Positions 40,105 through 49,751 of a stretch of 55,540 nt of DNA are shown in pieces. Position numbers and translations under genes: made by a program. Within the stretch, counting starts at the first letter, position 1, and each line of letters opens with the position of its first letter. The notes under the pieces were generated by a model. The model ran no database searches, was not told the DNA's origin, and saw nothing but the letters and a program-made list of their open reading frames with translations. The stretch spans positions 1 to 55,540 of the forward strand of contig CAJJCQ010000016.1 in assembly GCA_905182725.1 (NCBI GenBank), written 5' to 3'. Source of the DNA: an uncultured Candidatus Poseidoniales archaeon. Its GTDB lineage: Archaea > Thermoplasmatota > Poseidoniia > Poseidoniales > Poseidoniaceae.

Positions 40105-41043
40105 TCACGCTACGATTCTAAACCAACCAAATCTTGGCTCATGAAGTGTCCCTTCGTTTGAAAGTTCATCGAGTTTTTCTTCTGCAAGAGTTCGGTCAAA
40201 TCCACGTGCAACTGTATTGGTCAAAACGGTCTCGAAATCAACACCATCGCCTTGGTCAAGTTGTTCGATAATCGATACAATCGTGTCCTTTACTTCATTT
40301 TCGCCGCCTGCAGCAGCATCTCCACTCTCGCCATCTGCATCAGTACTTGGGGCGGGTGCAGCAACTGGTTGACTGGCAGCCTCCATTCGCCCTTCGGCAA
40401 TATCCAAAGCCTGCATGATGTTGAGTGTGTAATTTTCAATCTCAATATCCCCGTAATGGTTACGAGCAACAAGAAGTCCATCGATCATATGTTCTGGTAT
40501 TTCAGCAGCAACCATGCCTTCTCGAGTTGGCTCAGCGGATAAGGAATCCGTGAAATGCTTCATTCTCTGTAGCGTGTCCTCGCATGTTCGAGTGAGCCAA
40601 AGAGCATACTGTTGCGCATCAATTTCACAGGCTTCTTCAGGACGAAGTGAGGTGTAAATCGCCCCTTCATCGGTTTGATACCATTTTGATTTTGCAACCA
40701 TGAGAAGGAGAACAGGTTCACCTGCTTCGATTTTCTTCACCAATTCCAAGGTAAGTTCACGCATCGATTCACTTGCATAATCTCCAACAGAAAAGTAATG
40801 AACACCTGAAGGGTCACGCATCTGTCCTTGATAGAGCGATGAACCATTGGAAGTTTCTCGAACTTCAAGTCGTTCCAAAAGTCCTGCTACCACGACTCGG
40901 TTGACTTTTGCCCCAAGTTTCGTAATTACAAAGGAAGGGTCGTATTCGCCCGAGCCTTTCTCATTGAGTGTAGCCTCACTAAATTCAGAGGCCAGTATGT
41001 GCCAAGCCGGTTGACGCTTTGCCCGTGTAGTTCCAGCTTGCAT
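40105..41043 (-). CDS. RPA-associated protein (OB fold plus C-terminal winged helix)
   Basis: The order fits archaeal RPA-associated proteins (COG3390): an N-terminal OB-like domain ('TKLGAKVNRVVVAGLLERLE', 'YQGQMRDPSGVHYFSVGDY', 'GEPVLLLMVAKSKWYQ'), a helical middle, an Ala/Pro/Gly-rich linker and a C-terminal winged-helix-like end ('IIEQLDQGDGVDFETVL', 'LDELSNEGTLHEPRFGWFRI'). Such proteins partner RPA on single-stranded DNA. The ATG at 41043 overlaps the RPA stop (TGATG) and has GGAGG upstream. The ORF-track ATG at 41058 is the alternative. Confidence 0.85.
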   Translation of the reverse strand: MQAGTTRAKRQPAWHILASEFSEATLNEKGSGEYDPSFVITKLGAKVNRVVVAGLLERLEVRETSNGSSLYQGQMRDPSGVHYFSVGDYASESMRELTLELVKKIEAGEPVLLLMVAKSKWYQTDEGAIYTSLRPEEACEIDAQQYALWLTRTCEDTLQRMKHFTDSLSAEPTREGMVAAEIPEHMIDGLLVARNHYGDIEIENYTLNIMQALDIAEGRMEAASQPVAAPAPSTDADGESGDAAAGGENEVKDTIVSIIEQLDQGDGVDFETVLTNTVARGFDRTLAEEKLDELSNEGTLHEPRFGWFRIVA

Positions 41044-42752
41044 CAAGAAACCCTCCATTGAGCACGTATTTCAGTCGCCCGTAAACCAGCATCTTCCTCA
41101 ATCATTGAAGCACCATCTGCAAGCAGCATAGCACCCTGTTCATCGACGATACTACGGCCTGAAGCGTTCATTTTACGTCCGAGCATCTTTCCACGCAAGG
41201 ACTGGACAAAAGCAACCTGCCCAACATCGTCAATAGCACCTTGAAGTTCCGATTCAGTCATTCCAAGAAGACTCAATGTTGCCTCTTTATTGGTCAACAC
41301 GGATACGCTGGAAAGACCATTATCAATTGCTAAACGCAATCTTACGTCACTGTTTCCATCATTTGGACCATGGTCGGCGCATACGCCTTCACGGAGCACT
41401 CGACGGCATTCTGTGCATCGTAGGATGAAACCTGAATCTTCACGAACACTGACGACAAGAGCACTGGTCGAGATTCCTACTCGACTTGCACCAGTCGAGA
41501 GTTCATGTAGAGCAACCTCAACGGTATGATTTTTCAAATCCAATTCGCTGTCCCAAGGTGGGGCATCGAGTATTTCGACTTGGTCTGCATCATCAACGGT
41601 AATATCTGGTATTCCTTGCCAAGCACGAACACGCACTCCCTTGAGACGAACTGTTAACGGCAATTGGTCTTCAGTAATAGGAAGTTCATTCCATGCACTC
41701 ATACGGCAACGACCGGTTGGGTCAGCGATTTGACCTGACCAGAGGAAGCGTTCTTCGCCATCCTTGGTGAACGTGCGTTTTGCCCATTCAGTGATCTGAA
41801 CGATTGCATCAACATCTTTTGCTCCATCTCGAAGTTCTGATAGCGTAACCATTGTTTGTTCAGAGAGTGCCTCGACATCGGCAAAATTCTTGTCGTGATA
41901 GACTTCAACTTTGGTCGTTCGTCCGAAATTGAGTTCAGGTGTATCCCTGAATGTTCGGACTTGAGCACCTTCAATCTTGAGAAGCGTTCCGACTTCGTGA
42001 GCGAGTGGTTCCCAAGAAAGGAAGCCAATCGTACCTGTTTCGTCAGCCAAACGACCTCGAATGACCTCAATCGAACCGGAACCATCCTTACGATGAATCT
42101 GGTCCGGGCGTGTGGCAAGAATTCGCCCAACAATGCAGACATAACCATCAGATGGCAAAGTCGAGATGTCTTGGGGTTCACCTGGTGCTACAATAGGCCG
42201 TGTACCTTCACGAATCACGGCAATACGAGTGGATTGGTTGATGTTCAGTGACATCTTACCTTGATATTCATTGACAGATGCACCTTCAATTCGGACAACA
42301 GATCCAGGAGTGATATTCGAATTAGGACCCCAGTCTTTGAATTCCCAACGGGTTTTCTCTCCGTTTTCTTCCCAAGGATTATCTTCGAGAAGTCCGAAGG
42401 CGATTTGCTTTTCTTCGCCTCGAATGGTTTGGTCACGAATGTTATGAGAAATAATTTCTACTTCGATTTCAATTTCGCGGTCATCGCCTTTCAATTCGCT
42501 TAATCGGCTTACCTTACGTGTAGGCTTAGGCGCAGATGAACCTCCAGAGGCTCCTGAACTACCTGAACTACCGGATGACGGCGTGGGTGTCGTTTCACCT
42601 TTGAAACGTCGCAGAATCGAACGCATAGCATCTTGGGGCGGAATGAAGAACTCAGTTTCGTATTTTGCAAAAGCTGCAGATACGGCTTCAGGATCAGCGT
42701 CAGGGCATTCGGCAAGTATCGACTTGACGTGGGTTTCGTATTTTTCAGACAT
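41043..42752 (-). CDS. rpa: Replication protein A, multi-OB single-stranded DNA-binding protein
   Basis: The 569-aa protein has an N-terminal helical part, a Ser/Gly linker and three to four OB folds, each with the RPA pattern (for example 'DGYVCIVGRILATRPDQIHR', 'GSIEVIRGRLADETGTIGF', 'AIVQITEWAKRTFT', 'GQIADPTGRCRMSAWNELP'). Near the C-terminus is a zinc-binding motif C-x2-C-x8-C-x2-H ('CTECRRVLREGVCADHG'). The ATG at 42752 follows GGAGGT; the ORF-track extension to 42884 is not supported. It is translationally coupled to the RPA-associated gene. Confidence 0.9.
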   Translation of the reverse strand: MSEKYETHVKSILAECPDADPEAVSAAFAKYETEFFIPPQDAMRSILRRFKGETTPTPSSGSSGSSGASGGSSAPKPTRKVSRLSELKGDDREIEIEVEIISHNIRDQTIRGEEKQIAFGLLEDNPWEENGEKTRWEFKDWGPNSNITPGSVVRIEGASVNEYQGKMSLNINQSTRIAVIREGTRPIVAPGEPQDISTLPSDGYVCIVGRILATRPDQIHRKDGSGSIEVIRGRLADETGTIGFLSWEPLAHEVGTLLKIEGAQVRTFRDTPELNFGRTTKVEVYHDKNFADVEALSEQTMVTLSELRDGAKDVDAIVQITEWAKRTFTKDGEERFLWSGQIADPTGRCRMSAWNELPITEDQLPLTVRLKGVRVRAWQGIPDITVDDADQVEILDAPPWDSELDLKNHTVEVALHELSTGASRVGISTSALVVSVREDSGFILRCTECRRVLREGVCADHGPNDGNSDVRLRLAIDNGLSSVSVLTNKEATLSLLGMTESELQGAIDDVGQVAFVQSLRGKMLGRKMNASGRSIVDEQGAMLLADGASMIEEDAGLRATEIRAQWRVS

Positions 42753-42943
42753 TGCAATGACCTCCGCCAGGCGTGTTCGTTCGGGGCCTGTACGGAGAAC
42801 AGGCTGCGGGCTTTCGTGCGGGTTGGTTGAGACTGTACACTCCCTTGACCTCCATGGATAACTACAGGAGAGACGACAGGCCATAAAGAATGCCGTGAAG
42901 TTTGTTCCTTTCTGATGATTATCGAATCAAGTGACTGAGAGAC

Positions 42944-44353
42944 TTAGGCGGGGTTGATTCGCAGCCCTTGCATCAATAACACATCGGGAAGGTGCATGTT
43001 GCCGGAGGAATACGAACCTTGGATGCGAACATCATCTCCAAGGTACACATCCTGAGAAAGAGCCTTGGCAAGATTGCCAGATAAACCAGCCTGCTTGACC
43101 GGTCCGAGTATCTGCCCACCTTCAACGCGTAACAGTGTACTCGAGGTGACTGAAAAATCGCCACTGGTTGGGTTTGCAGTATGCGCACCCATGACACTGT
43201 GGACGATGTAACCGTCTTCCATTCGTTCGAGAAGAGCATCTTGCGATGAACTTTTCAACGAAGAAACCATTTGTAAATCAGCACAACCTGTACCTGGTGG
43301 GCTTTGATGGCTACCACGAACTGCACAGCCGTTGGTTTCTGCATGGTCAATACGACCTTCTGCAACTTGTTGCGCAGCATCTCTGGTCGACCACATAGAA
43401 CCAACCAAACGCCCGTTTTCGATTAAGGTTTGGCGACGAGTTGGAACACCTTCTCCATCGCGAGAAGAAGACGACCTACCGCCTTCCATTCTCCCATCGT
43501 CAATGAGTGAAAGATCACCAGCAAGCACAAGTTCTCCCTGCTTACCAGACCAGAAGGATTCATCTCGAGCCAATCGGTCACCTCGAATTGCAGTAGGTAC
43601 AACCATTGAAAATAATGGAGAAAAACCTTCACTGGTCATCAAAACAGGCGTATCATGTGCCTCTGAATTCACTTCGATTGGACCACGTGTTTTCTGTGCC
43701 CAATCAACAGCAACTGCAATACAATCAGGAACATTTGGCAGACGTTGACAACTCGAATCGCCTTCATAAGAACTGGTCAATTCATCATCAGCATCGATGG
43801 AGACTTGAATCCCCATCCCATGAGAAGTTGTCACACCACTTGATTCGATTCCTTCGCTCGAATAAATGGCGGTAGCACTTGCGCCAACACCTAATCCACC
43901 ACCGGTAACTACGGCTCGATCATCGAGTGAAGCAACTTCACTCAAGATTGCATCAGCTTGTTCAAGTAAATCTTCAGGACCGATGCTGAGAATGTTTTTG
44001 TCAAACAATCCACCAACTTTTTTGGCCGTTTGCTCGCTTGGAAGAACAAAACCTTTCACTGAAGGTGAGACTTTAGCGATATCACGGGCTTGTTTAAGAG
44101 CGTAATCGGCAGAACCTAAATCGACAAGGTAGGCATAACCAAATCGGCCATCTTCGACAACCCGAATACCATATCCACCTTCACCACCTCCGGCAGCAAG
44201 AGCAATTTTACCTGCTTCAATGTCGATACTGTGACCGTACGATTGTGTAGCTACAATTTCCCATTGCTGAATTCCTTGTGCTTGACAGATTTTTCCGATG
44301 GTTCGGCAACCTTCTGTAATACGGTCTAGTGCATCATCTGGTAACATGTTCAT
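42944..44353 (-). CDS. pmbA: TldE/PmbA family protein
   Basis: TldE pairs with TldD to form a peptide-cleaving heterodimer. The 469-aa product shows the PmbA pattern: 'GIRVVEDGRFGYAYLVDL', 'SLDDRAVVTGGGLGVGASAT', 'GDRLARDESFWSGKQGELV', 'NGCAVRGSHQSPPGTGCADL' and 'GAHTANPTSGDFSVTSSTLL'. It has no HExxxH motif, as expected for the non-catalytic partner. Its ATG overlaps the TldD stop by 4 nt. Confidence 0.92.
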   Translation of the reverse strand: MNMLPDDALDRITEGCRTIGKICQAQGIQQWEIVATQSYGHSIDIEAGKIALAAGGGEGGYGIRVVEDGRFGYAYLVDLGSADYALKQARDIAKVSPSVKGFVLPSEQTAKKVGGLFDKNILSIGPEDLLEQADAILSEVASLDDRAVVTGGGLGVGASATAIYSSEGIESSGVTTSHGMGIQVSIDADDELTSSYEGDSSCQRLPNVPDCIAVAVDWAQKTRGPIEVNSEAHDTPVLMTSEGFSPLFSMVVPTAIRGDRLARDESFWSGKQGELVLAGDLSLIDDGRMEGGRSSSSRDGEGVPTRRQTLIENGRLVGSMWSTRDAAQQVAEGRIDHAETNGCAVRGSHQSPPGTGCADLQMVSSLKSSSQDALLERMEDGYIVHSVMGAHTANPTSGDFSVTSSTLLRVEGGQILGPVKQAGLSGNLAKALSQDVYLGDDVRIQGSYSSGNMHLPDVLLMQGLRINPA

Positions 44354-45792
44354 CCCACCAATGCTTGAGAAATGCGCATAATTGGGCCGCCGTCACCAAC
44401 TGGAACGGTTTGTCCTTTACCACAGAAACCAGGAGCGGCAAGACGGGCATCCCGAGTCAATCCATCGACGTCCTTGAGAATCTGAAGCGTCAAACCACTC
44501 ACGCTTACATCTTTCAATGGACGGGTGATTTCTCCGTTTTCAATTAACCAGGCTTCTTGAGCTGCAAATTGGAATGAACCTCGGCCTGTATCGACTTGAC
44601 CGCCTCGTGAACCACAAGCAAAAACGCCGTACTGGATGTCTTCCATCAATTCATCAACGTCATTATGTGTTCCGCCTTTGATCAACGTGTTCGACATACG
44701 AACAAGTGGGTGATGGAGGCCATCTTGGGCTCGGGCACCAGCATTTGGTTCAATGCCAAAGTGATGGGCTGATTCACGATGATTGAGATATTCGGTAAGA
44801 ACGCCGTTCTGGATGAGGTTTTTCTCACGGGTATCGAGTCCTTCATCATCGATTGGATGGGCGCCGTAGCCACCACGAATCGTTGGGTCATCGACTACGG
44901 ATACAATGTCATTACCAATGGTTTGACCGAGTTTTCCGGCCAGACATGAGTCTCCTGCTGCCACAAGGTCAGCCTCACAAGGGTGACCGAGTGCTTCGTG
45001 AATGTAAACGCCCGTCAAGTCACGGTCGGCAATCAATGGTAACTTACCAGAAGGAGCTCGTTCTGCTTTGAGGAGGCGTAGGGTGGCGATTCGGGCCGAT
45101 TCGCCAAGTTCTCCAAGGTCACATGCTTCGATGACTTCAAGACCACCTTCTCCGCCATGCCTTGTTCTATAGGAGACGACTTCCCCGCCGTCTCGGCCGG
45201 TAACACTTGCATTGATGAGTGAACGCTGGAAGGACCAAACTCGATTCATTCCTTCACTGGTCATCAGTTCAGTATGGAGGTGCTCATCGCTCCAACCACA
45301 GGTCACTGAAATAATTCGGTCATCATCTGCAGCACTGTTATGAAGTGTGTTCAAATGGTCGATTTTAGTTTGTAAATCAGTATTTCGGACATCTTGCTTT
45401 GGCTTCCAATGAATCTCGTCCTCTAGGATTGGAACTTCTGCCAACTGAACCGGTCGATCTTTGGAAGAACGACGAGCAGCAACTGCTTTTGCCAGTCGAA
45501 CGGTTGATTCAATTTGGGATGGTAGGGAGACTAAATCTGTCGTCGAATGAACGCCCCATGCCCCGTCTGCCAATATTCTCAAGGTGACGCCGACTTCTTG
45601 GCCAGGAATTGCTCGCTCAAGTTTTGCATCTCGAAGAGCAACGCTCGAATCAGTAATCGCCATCAATCGAACTTCTGCATACGATGCACCAAGGTCCTGT
45701 GCTTGGTCAAGCGCAGCTTGTATTTTCGATTGGTCGAGGTATCGACCGGTACTCGGCCTATGCTCATCGGTTGGACTTGCGCTCATCACCAT
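44350..45792 (-). CDS. tldD: Metalloprotease TldD
   Basis: TldD carries the zinc active site of the TldD/TldE peptidase, which degrades unfolded peptides. The zinc motif HExxxH is seen as 'GVYIHEALGHPCEADLV'. Other family blocks are 'VGVTLRILADGAWGVHSTT', 'RGGYGAHPIDDEGLDTREK' and 'YGVFACGSRGGQVDTGRG'. The length of 480 aa is normal. The start is at 45792 (a second Met lies at 45786). It forms a two-gene operon with pmbA; Cgi121 ends 51 bp upstream. Confidence 0.94.
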   Translation of the reverse strand: MVMSASPTDEHRPSTGRYLDQSKIQAALDQAQDLGASYAEVRLMAITDSSVALRDAKLERAIPGQEVGVTLRILADGAWGVHSTTDLVSLPSQIESTVRLAKAVAARRSSKDRPVQLAEVPILEDEIHWKPKQDVRNTDLQTKIDHLNTLHNSAADDDRIISVTCGWSDEHLHTELMTSEGMNRVWSFQRSLINASVTGRDGGEVVSYRTRHGGEGGLEVIEACDLGELGESARIATLRLLKAERAPSGKLPLIADRDLTGVYIHEALGHPCEADLVAAGDSCLAGKLGQTIGNDIVSVVDDPTIRGGYGAHPIDDEGLDTREKNLIQNGVLTEYLNHRESAHHFGIEPNAGARAQDGLHHPLVRMSNTLIKGGTHNDVDELMEDIQYGVFACGSRGGQVDTGRGSFQFAAQEAWLIENGEITRPLKDVSVSGLTLQILKDVDGLTRDARLAAPGFCGKGQTVPVGDGGPIMRISQALVG

Positions 45793-45843
45793 ACAGGGAC
45801 CCTAGGTGCAATGGTGTTTGAACTCTGCTCTATTTCGTTTCGC

Positions 45844-46401
45844 TCACGAGGTGAATTCAGACGAGAGGATATGGCCTAAAAGGGCAGATTCGGTGAGGAC
45901 TTCGTGTTCAAATTCGAATTTCATTCCCAAACGAATTGCACCTGTTTTGGAAAGAACATACCCTTTGTCATCGGCTTCGAGTTCAAGTTGAGAAAACATG
46001 GAGGTGGCTTGAGATTGGACCTCCTCAAAGTCATACTTGACTGCTTGGCAATCGGTTTGAGTGTCATCTGTTGCTGTTGCTTCAGGCAAGAAAAGAACAA
46101 ACCCAGCAAGGTCAGCGTTTCGAACCCCCGCCCGTTTGAATGCTTCAGACACGTGGTGTGTTCCTGAAAGATAACGCAAAAACTCGGCGTCGAGTGAACG
46201 GGCCAAGGAACTCTTTCGAATCCATCTGCGAGATGCACACATCCATGCAGTCCATAATTGAAGATCGGATTGTATACATCCATCCCCGACCATCACCCAT
46301 TGAGAGTTTGGACGAAGTTCAAGAAATGTGCCGAGGAGGCTTTTGGCATCGACAGGATCCCCTGAACGCCAAGCAAAGCATGGGAACGGAGGTTGTGCCA
46401 T
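45844..46401 (-). CDS. cgi121: KEOPS complex subunit Cgi121
   Basis: Cgi121 binds the kinase Bud32 in the KEOPS complex, which makes t6A37 in ANN-decoding tRNAs. The 185-aa product has the family core 'RKSSLARSLDAEFLRYLSGT', then 'HVSEAFKRAGVRNADLAGFV' (the alpha-helix and 'eAi-k-Gi' stretch). The start at 46399-46401 (MAQPPFPCF) is preferred, since the ORF track runs 58 residues into the hel308 gene. It follows hel308 by 25 nt, a neighbourhood seen in many archaea. The N-terminal half is divergent, so the call is good but not certain. Confidence 0.78.
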   Translation of the reverse strand: MAQPPFPCFAWRSGDPVDAKSLLGTFLELRPNSQWVMVGDGCIQSDLQLWTAWMCASRRWIRKSSLARSLDAEFLRYLSGTHHVSEAFKRAGVRNADLAGFVLFLPEATATDDTQTDCQAVKYDFEEVQSQATSMFSQLELEADDKGYVLSKTGAIRLGMKFEFEHEVLTESALLGHILSSEFTS

Positions 46402-46426
46402 GGTGAATCCAGAGGGGGATTCTCTT

Positions 46427-49018
46427 TCAATTATCCGATGAAGATTCATCCGAAAGAGGAACATCATCATCACGGTGGGTGACCCGTTTGTTTGATGAGT
46501 CAGGCGATTCAGGGCGCCGAAGAACTTTTTCAACTTCTTTGTGGATCTTTTCGAGCAGTAATGGCCCCCAGCCACGTTTTGCTAAGAGTTGATTTCGAGT
46601 TGGCCGGTCCATGGCCATGACATCTTTCGGTGTTCGAATGCCCATACCTGCCAATTCACGTGCACGAGCACGCCCAATATTTTTGATATTGACCAATTGC
46701 AACAAGTCTGGTTTACAACCGTGACGGATACGTTGCCGTAACATGTCCAGCATCGTAGCAATTTCACCAATAGTTGAGAGATGTTCTTCCGCAAAGACAT
46801 CATCCGTCAAAAGAACCTGTTGACCAGCAGCCAGAAGCCAACCCATGAGGTCAACTCGATAATTGACATCCCCAGGACTTACATCAAGATCGCTTTCGAT
46901 GGTGCGTAAGGTTTCTTCTTCCATCCACTTTTCGAGCATCCATGCTGATTTGACTTTACCAAGTAATCGCTCTTCGAGTGTATCATCTGCAAGTAATTCA
47001 TCTTCGACTGCATTGGTTTTGAGCCAAAGAGAAGAACTCCGCTCCATTTCCGAATTCTTTGCCCAGAGTGGTAAGAAATCCGGTGTTGAAGTTGCTAAAT
47101 GCATCAGGCCAAATTCAGTCACTGAACCGCTTTGACGAACCTTGCGTCGAACTGCTCTTCGTAGGCCAGTTCGTAAGATCGATGCGGAAAGCGGGTCGAG
47201 GTAGAGTTGAGTGATTCGTTCCCCCATCAGGGTTGCTTCATACTCCATTGATGAATGGTCATTGCCGGAAGGAGCCGACCAACCTCCTACCTGAGATAAA
47301 TCAGAAGCAGAAGTGAAGCCCAAAGATGCCTGTGTAAAGGCAGAGGATGATTTTTGTGGTGGATTCTGTTGTGCTCGGCTTGAACGCAATTCAACGCCAC
47401 CGGTCGATTGGGCAATGGATGCCCAAATTGGCATTTCATCGTCCCAGTTCTCTTCTTTGCCGTCACCAACTTGGGCATCAGCACGGCGTTGGGCATAGGC
47501 TTCATCAATTCCTTTTTTGCGAATAAAGCGTTCATCAACTAACCAATTGAGCATCTCATCAAGACGTTCATTGAGCAGTGTTTTAGAAATTGTAGCTCCA
47601 AGGAAAGTGGCTGCAAAGAAATCACCAATCTCACCACGATGACGAAACCCTCCTGTTGCAATGGAGGCCAAAAGATGGACACGTAATGCTGGTTCACTTG
47701 CTAATTTAGACGAAATTGATTCCACGGGTCCAAAGAAATACCGTTCGCTGACATCATCAGCGATGCCCCAGCCATCTGTTCCTTTACACAAGACCCATGC
47801 TTCTCCAAAACTATCGTACTTTGGACGGCCAGCTCTGCCAAGCATCTGTCGTACCTCCATTACAGGAAGTGGACGACTCATTCCATCATCCCAACGCTTG
47901 AGGTCACGAACCAAAACTCTTCGAGCAGGTAAATTCACACCTGCTGCAAGTGTTGGAGTCGCTGTTAATCCAATGAGTAAACCTTCTTTAAAAGCGCCTT
48001 CAATGGCTTTTCGTTGCCCATGGGTCAAGCCTGCATGATGGAATGCAATACCGCCTCGAATTGATTCTGCCAATCGTTCTGCCATTGCTGTTTGACTACG
48101 ACCTTCAAGCGTTGAAGCGAAGTGCTCTAAGCGCTTTAATCGATCTGGGTCTTCCTTTTTAAGTCGCTTTTCAACTCGTTTTGCAAGTTTCAAAGCCTCA
48201 GATTGTGCACTTCGTCGAGTTCCGACAAAAATCAACACTTGTCCATCTTGGTCAATTGTATCATTGACTACAACCCAACTCGGATGGGATTTTGGTCCTT
48301 CAAGGTCACGCGGTGGTTGAAGAACATCTGCTTCGGTCGACATACCTGCCGATTGAACAAGTCGTGGTTCAAGATGAAGGTCATGGAATGTACTGTATTC
48401 TAAAGCAACGGGTCGCCATGAAGAAAGTACAAGATTTGCATCTAACCAAGCGGCGAGTTCTTCACAATTGCCAACCGTAGCAGAAAGAGCGATGATTTGT
48501 GCTTTCGGGCGAAGATACCGTAATCGAGTGAGATTTATTTCGAGGGTCGGGCCACGAGTTGAATCATTCATAAGATGAAATTCATCAGCGACAACAATCG
48601 AGACATTGGCCATCAATTCAGATCGGTTTCGCATCAAGGAATCGAGTTTCTCGGAAGTGCAGACCAGAATATCACAATCGTCAATTTTTTTGGCTTCTCC
48701 TGATGCATCGCCAATGCCAAGACCAACGGTTAATCCGACCGAGCCACCTAAAGCAACCAAATCTTCATGTTTTTCACTTGCCAAGGCTTTGAGAGGAACA
48801 ATATACACTGCTTTTGAACCGGGGTCATCGATCAGTAGACGGCGAATTATTCCAATGTAAGCAACTAACGACTTACCGCTTGCAGTTGGAATTGCAAGTA
48901 ATGTATTGGCACCAGACATCACACTCGGCATTGCCTCCTGTTGAGGAGGGTGGAGTTGTTTGATCCCCCATGTATTGGTTAAGAAATCAAGTGCCTTTGG
49001 AGGCAAATCTAAGGCCAT
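46427..49018 (-). CDS. hel308: Ski2-type DNA helicase Hel308
   Basis: Hel308 unwinds lagging strands at stalled forks. Motifs: Q/'LHPPQQEA', I 'AIPTASGKSLVAY', Ia 'VPLKALASE', II 'VVADEFHLM' (DEFH), III 'ALSATVGN', IV 'FVGTRRSAQ', V 'TPTLAAGVNLPARR' and VI 'QMLGRAGRP'. A winged helix, ratchet and C-terminal helix-hairpin-helix follow ('LVNIKNIGRARARELAGMGI'). About 863 aa from the ATG 49018; 49042 and 49069 are possible starts. A long insert near residues 540-600 ('SRAQQNPPQKSSSAFTQ') is Ser/Gln-rich and not typical. It precedes cgi121. Confidence 0.94.
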   Translation of the reverse strand: MALDLPPKALDFLTNTWGIKQLHPPQQEAMPSVMSGANTLLAIPTASGKSLVAYIGIIRRLLIDDPGSKAVYIVPLKALASEKHEDLVALGGSVGLTVGLGIGDASGEAKKIDDCDILVCTSEKLDSLMRNRSELMANVSIVVADEFHLMNDSTRGPTLEINLTRLRYLRPKAQIIALSATVGNCEELAAWLDANLVLSSWRPVALEYSTFHDLHLEPRLVQSAGMSTEADVLQPPRDLEGPKSHPSWVVVNDTIDQDGQVLIFVGTRRSAQSEALKLAKRVEKRLKKEDPDRLKRLEHFASTLEGRSQTAMAERLAESIRGGIAFHHAGLTHGQRKAIEGAFKEGLLIGLTATPTLAAGVNLPARRVLVRDLKRWDDGMSRPLPVMEVRQMLGRAGRPKYDSFGEAWVLCKGTDGWGIADDVSERYFFGPVESISSKLASEPALRVHLLASIATGGFRHRGEIGDFFAATFLGATISKTLLNERLDEMLNWLVDERFIRKKGIDEAYAQRRADAQVGDGKEENWDDEMPIWASIAQSTGGVELRSSRAQQNPPQKSSSAFTQASLGFTSASDLSQVGGWSAPSGNDHSSMEYEATLMGERITQLYLDPLSASILRTGLRRAVRRKVRQSGSVTEFGLMHLATSTPDFLPLWAKNSEMERSSSLWLKTNAVEDELLADDTLEERLLGKVKSAWMLEKWMEEETLRTIESDLDVSPGDVNYRVDLMGWLLAAGQQVLLTDDVFAEEHLSTIGEIATMLDMLRQRIRHGCKPDLLQLVNIKNIGRARARELAGMGIRTPKDVMAMDRPTRNQLLAKRGWGPLLLEKIHKEVEKVLRRPESPDSSNKRVTHRDDDVPLSDESSSDN

Positions 49019-49121
49019 CACAGCCCCCTCGGTCTCCTCCATGGGTTGACAACCGCGCCAACAGTCCAAAAGGACAACGCTTGGAAAGTTTCAATCCGAC
49101 ACCCATAAGACCCCTCTTCCC

Positions 49122-49748
49122 ATGTCCTCACACATGGGCGATGATGTTGAAACAATGGTTGATGAACGACTTTCGGTATTCCAAGACGAACCAGATATGA
49201 ATGACTGGGTGGAAGTTATGTGCGGAGCAGCAATGGCTGTCCTCGGTATTTTTCACCTTGTTCAACCTTGGGAATTCGTCAATCCGGACGTTATGCGTTG
49301 GTTTGCTGCTGCTGTCATCGCAGCCGGTGCAGTTTGGGCTGGACACGGCCTCAAAGACATGGCCGTGAAGGAAATGCGTCGTTCGATTGCCATCCTTGAA
49401 ATGTCACAAAGTGATGATGGTCCAAATCATGGCCTCATTCGAGATGTGCTTCTCAACCCAGATGCATACCGTTCCTTCCTTTTGGAATCCTATGAATCTG
49501 CATGGGAAGATGGAATCATTACAGAAGAAGAATTGGCAGAATTAAAATCCTTCCAAGAGGCTTTGGGCATCACTGATGAAGAGGCTGCAAAGATGAACAT
49601 CGATGCAGTGGTCAAGTCTGCTTCAAAAGATGGAGAAATCTCAGAACGAGAAGAAAAGGATATCAAAGAAGCTGCTGAAATGGCAGGCGTCGATTCTGAT
49701 GAAGTCATTAAAGATGCTAAATCAAAAGCAAAGAAAGGAAAGAAGTGA
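49122..49748 (+). CDS. Membrane protein with C-terminal TerB-like helical domain
   Basis: Not recognised in detail. The 208-aa product has two hydrophobic segments near residues 30-80 ('EVMCGAAMAVLGIFHLVQPW', 'MRWFAAAVIAAGAVWAGHGL') and an acidic helical C-terminal part: 'SYESAWEDGIITEEELAELK', 'ALGITDEEA', 'SASKDGEISEREEKDIKEAA'. This repeats a 'D-G-I-t-E-E' pattern like TerB or EF-hand-like helical bundles. It ends Lys-rich. The ATG at 49134 is as likely as 49122, since a CATAAGA box sits about 28 nt upstream of it. Its stop is 3 nt from that of the convergent gene. Confidence 0.72.
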   Translation: MSSHMGDDVETMVDERLSVFQDEPDMNDWVEVMCGAAMAVLGIFHLVQPWEFVNPDVMRWFAAAVIAAGAVWAGHGLKDMAVKEMRRSIAILEMSQSDDGPNHGLIRDVLLNPDAYRSFLLESYESAWEDGIITEEELAELKSFQEALGITDEEAAKMNIDAVVKSASKDGEISEREEKDIKEAAEMAGVDSDEVIKDAKSKAKKGKK

Positions 49749-49751
49749 ACT

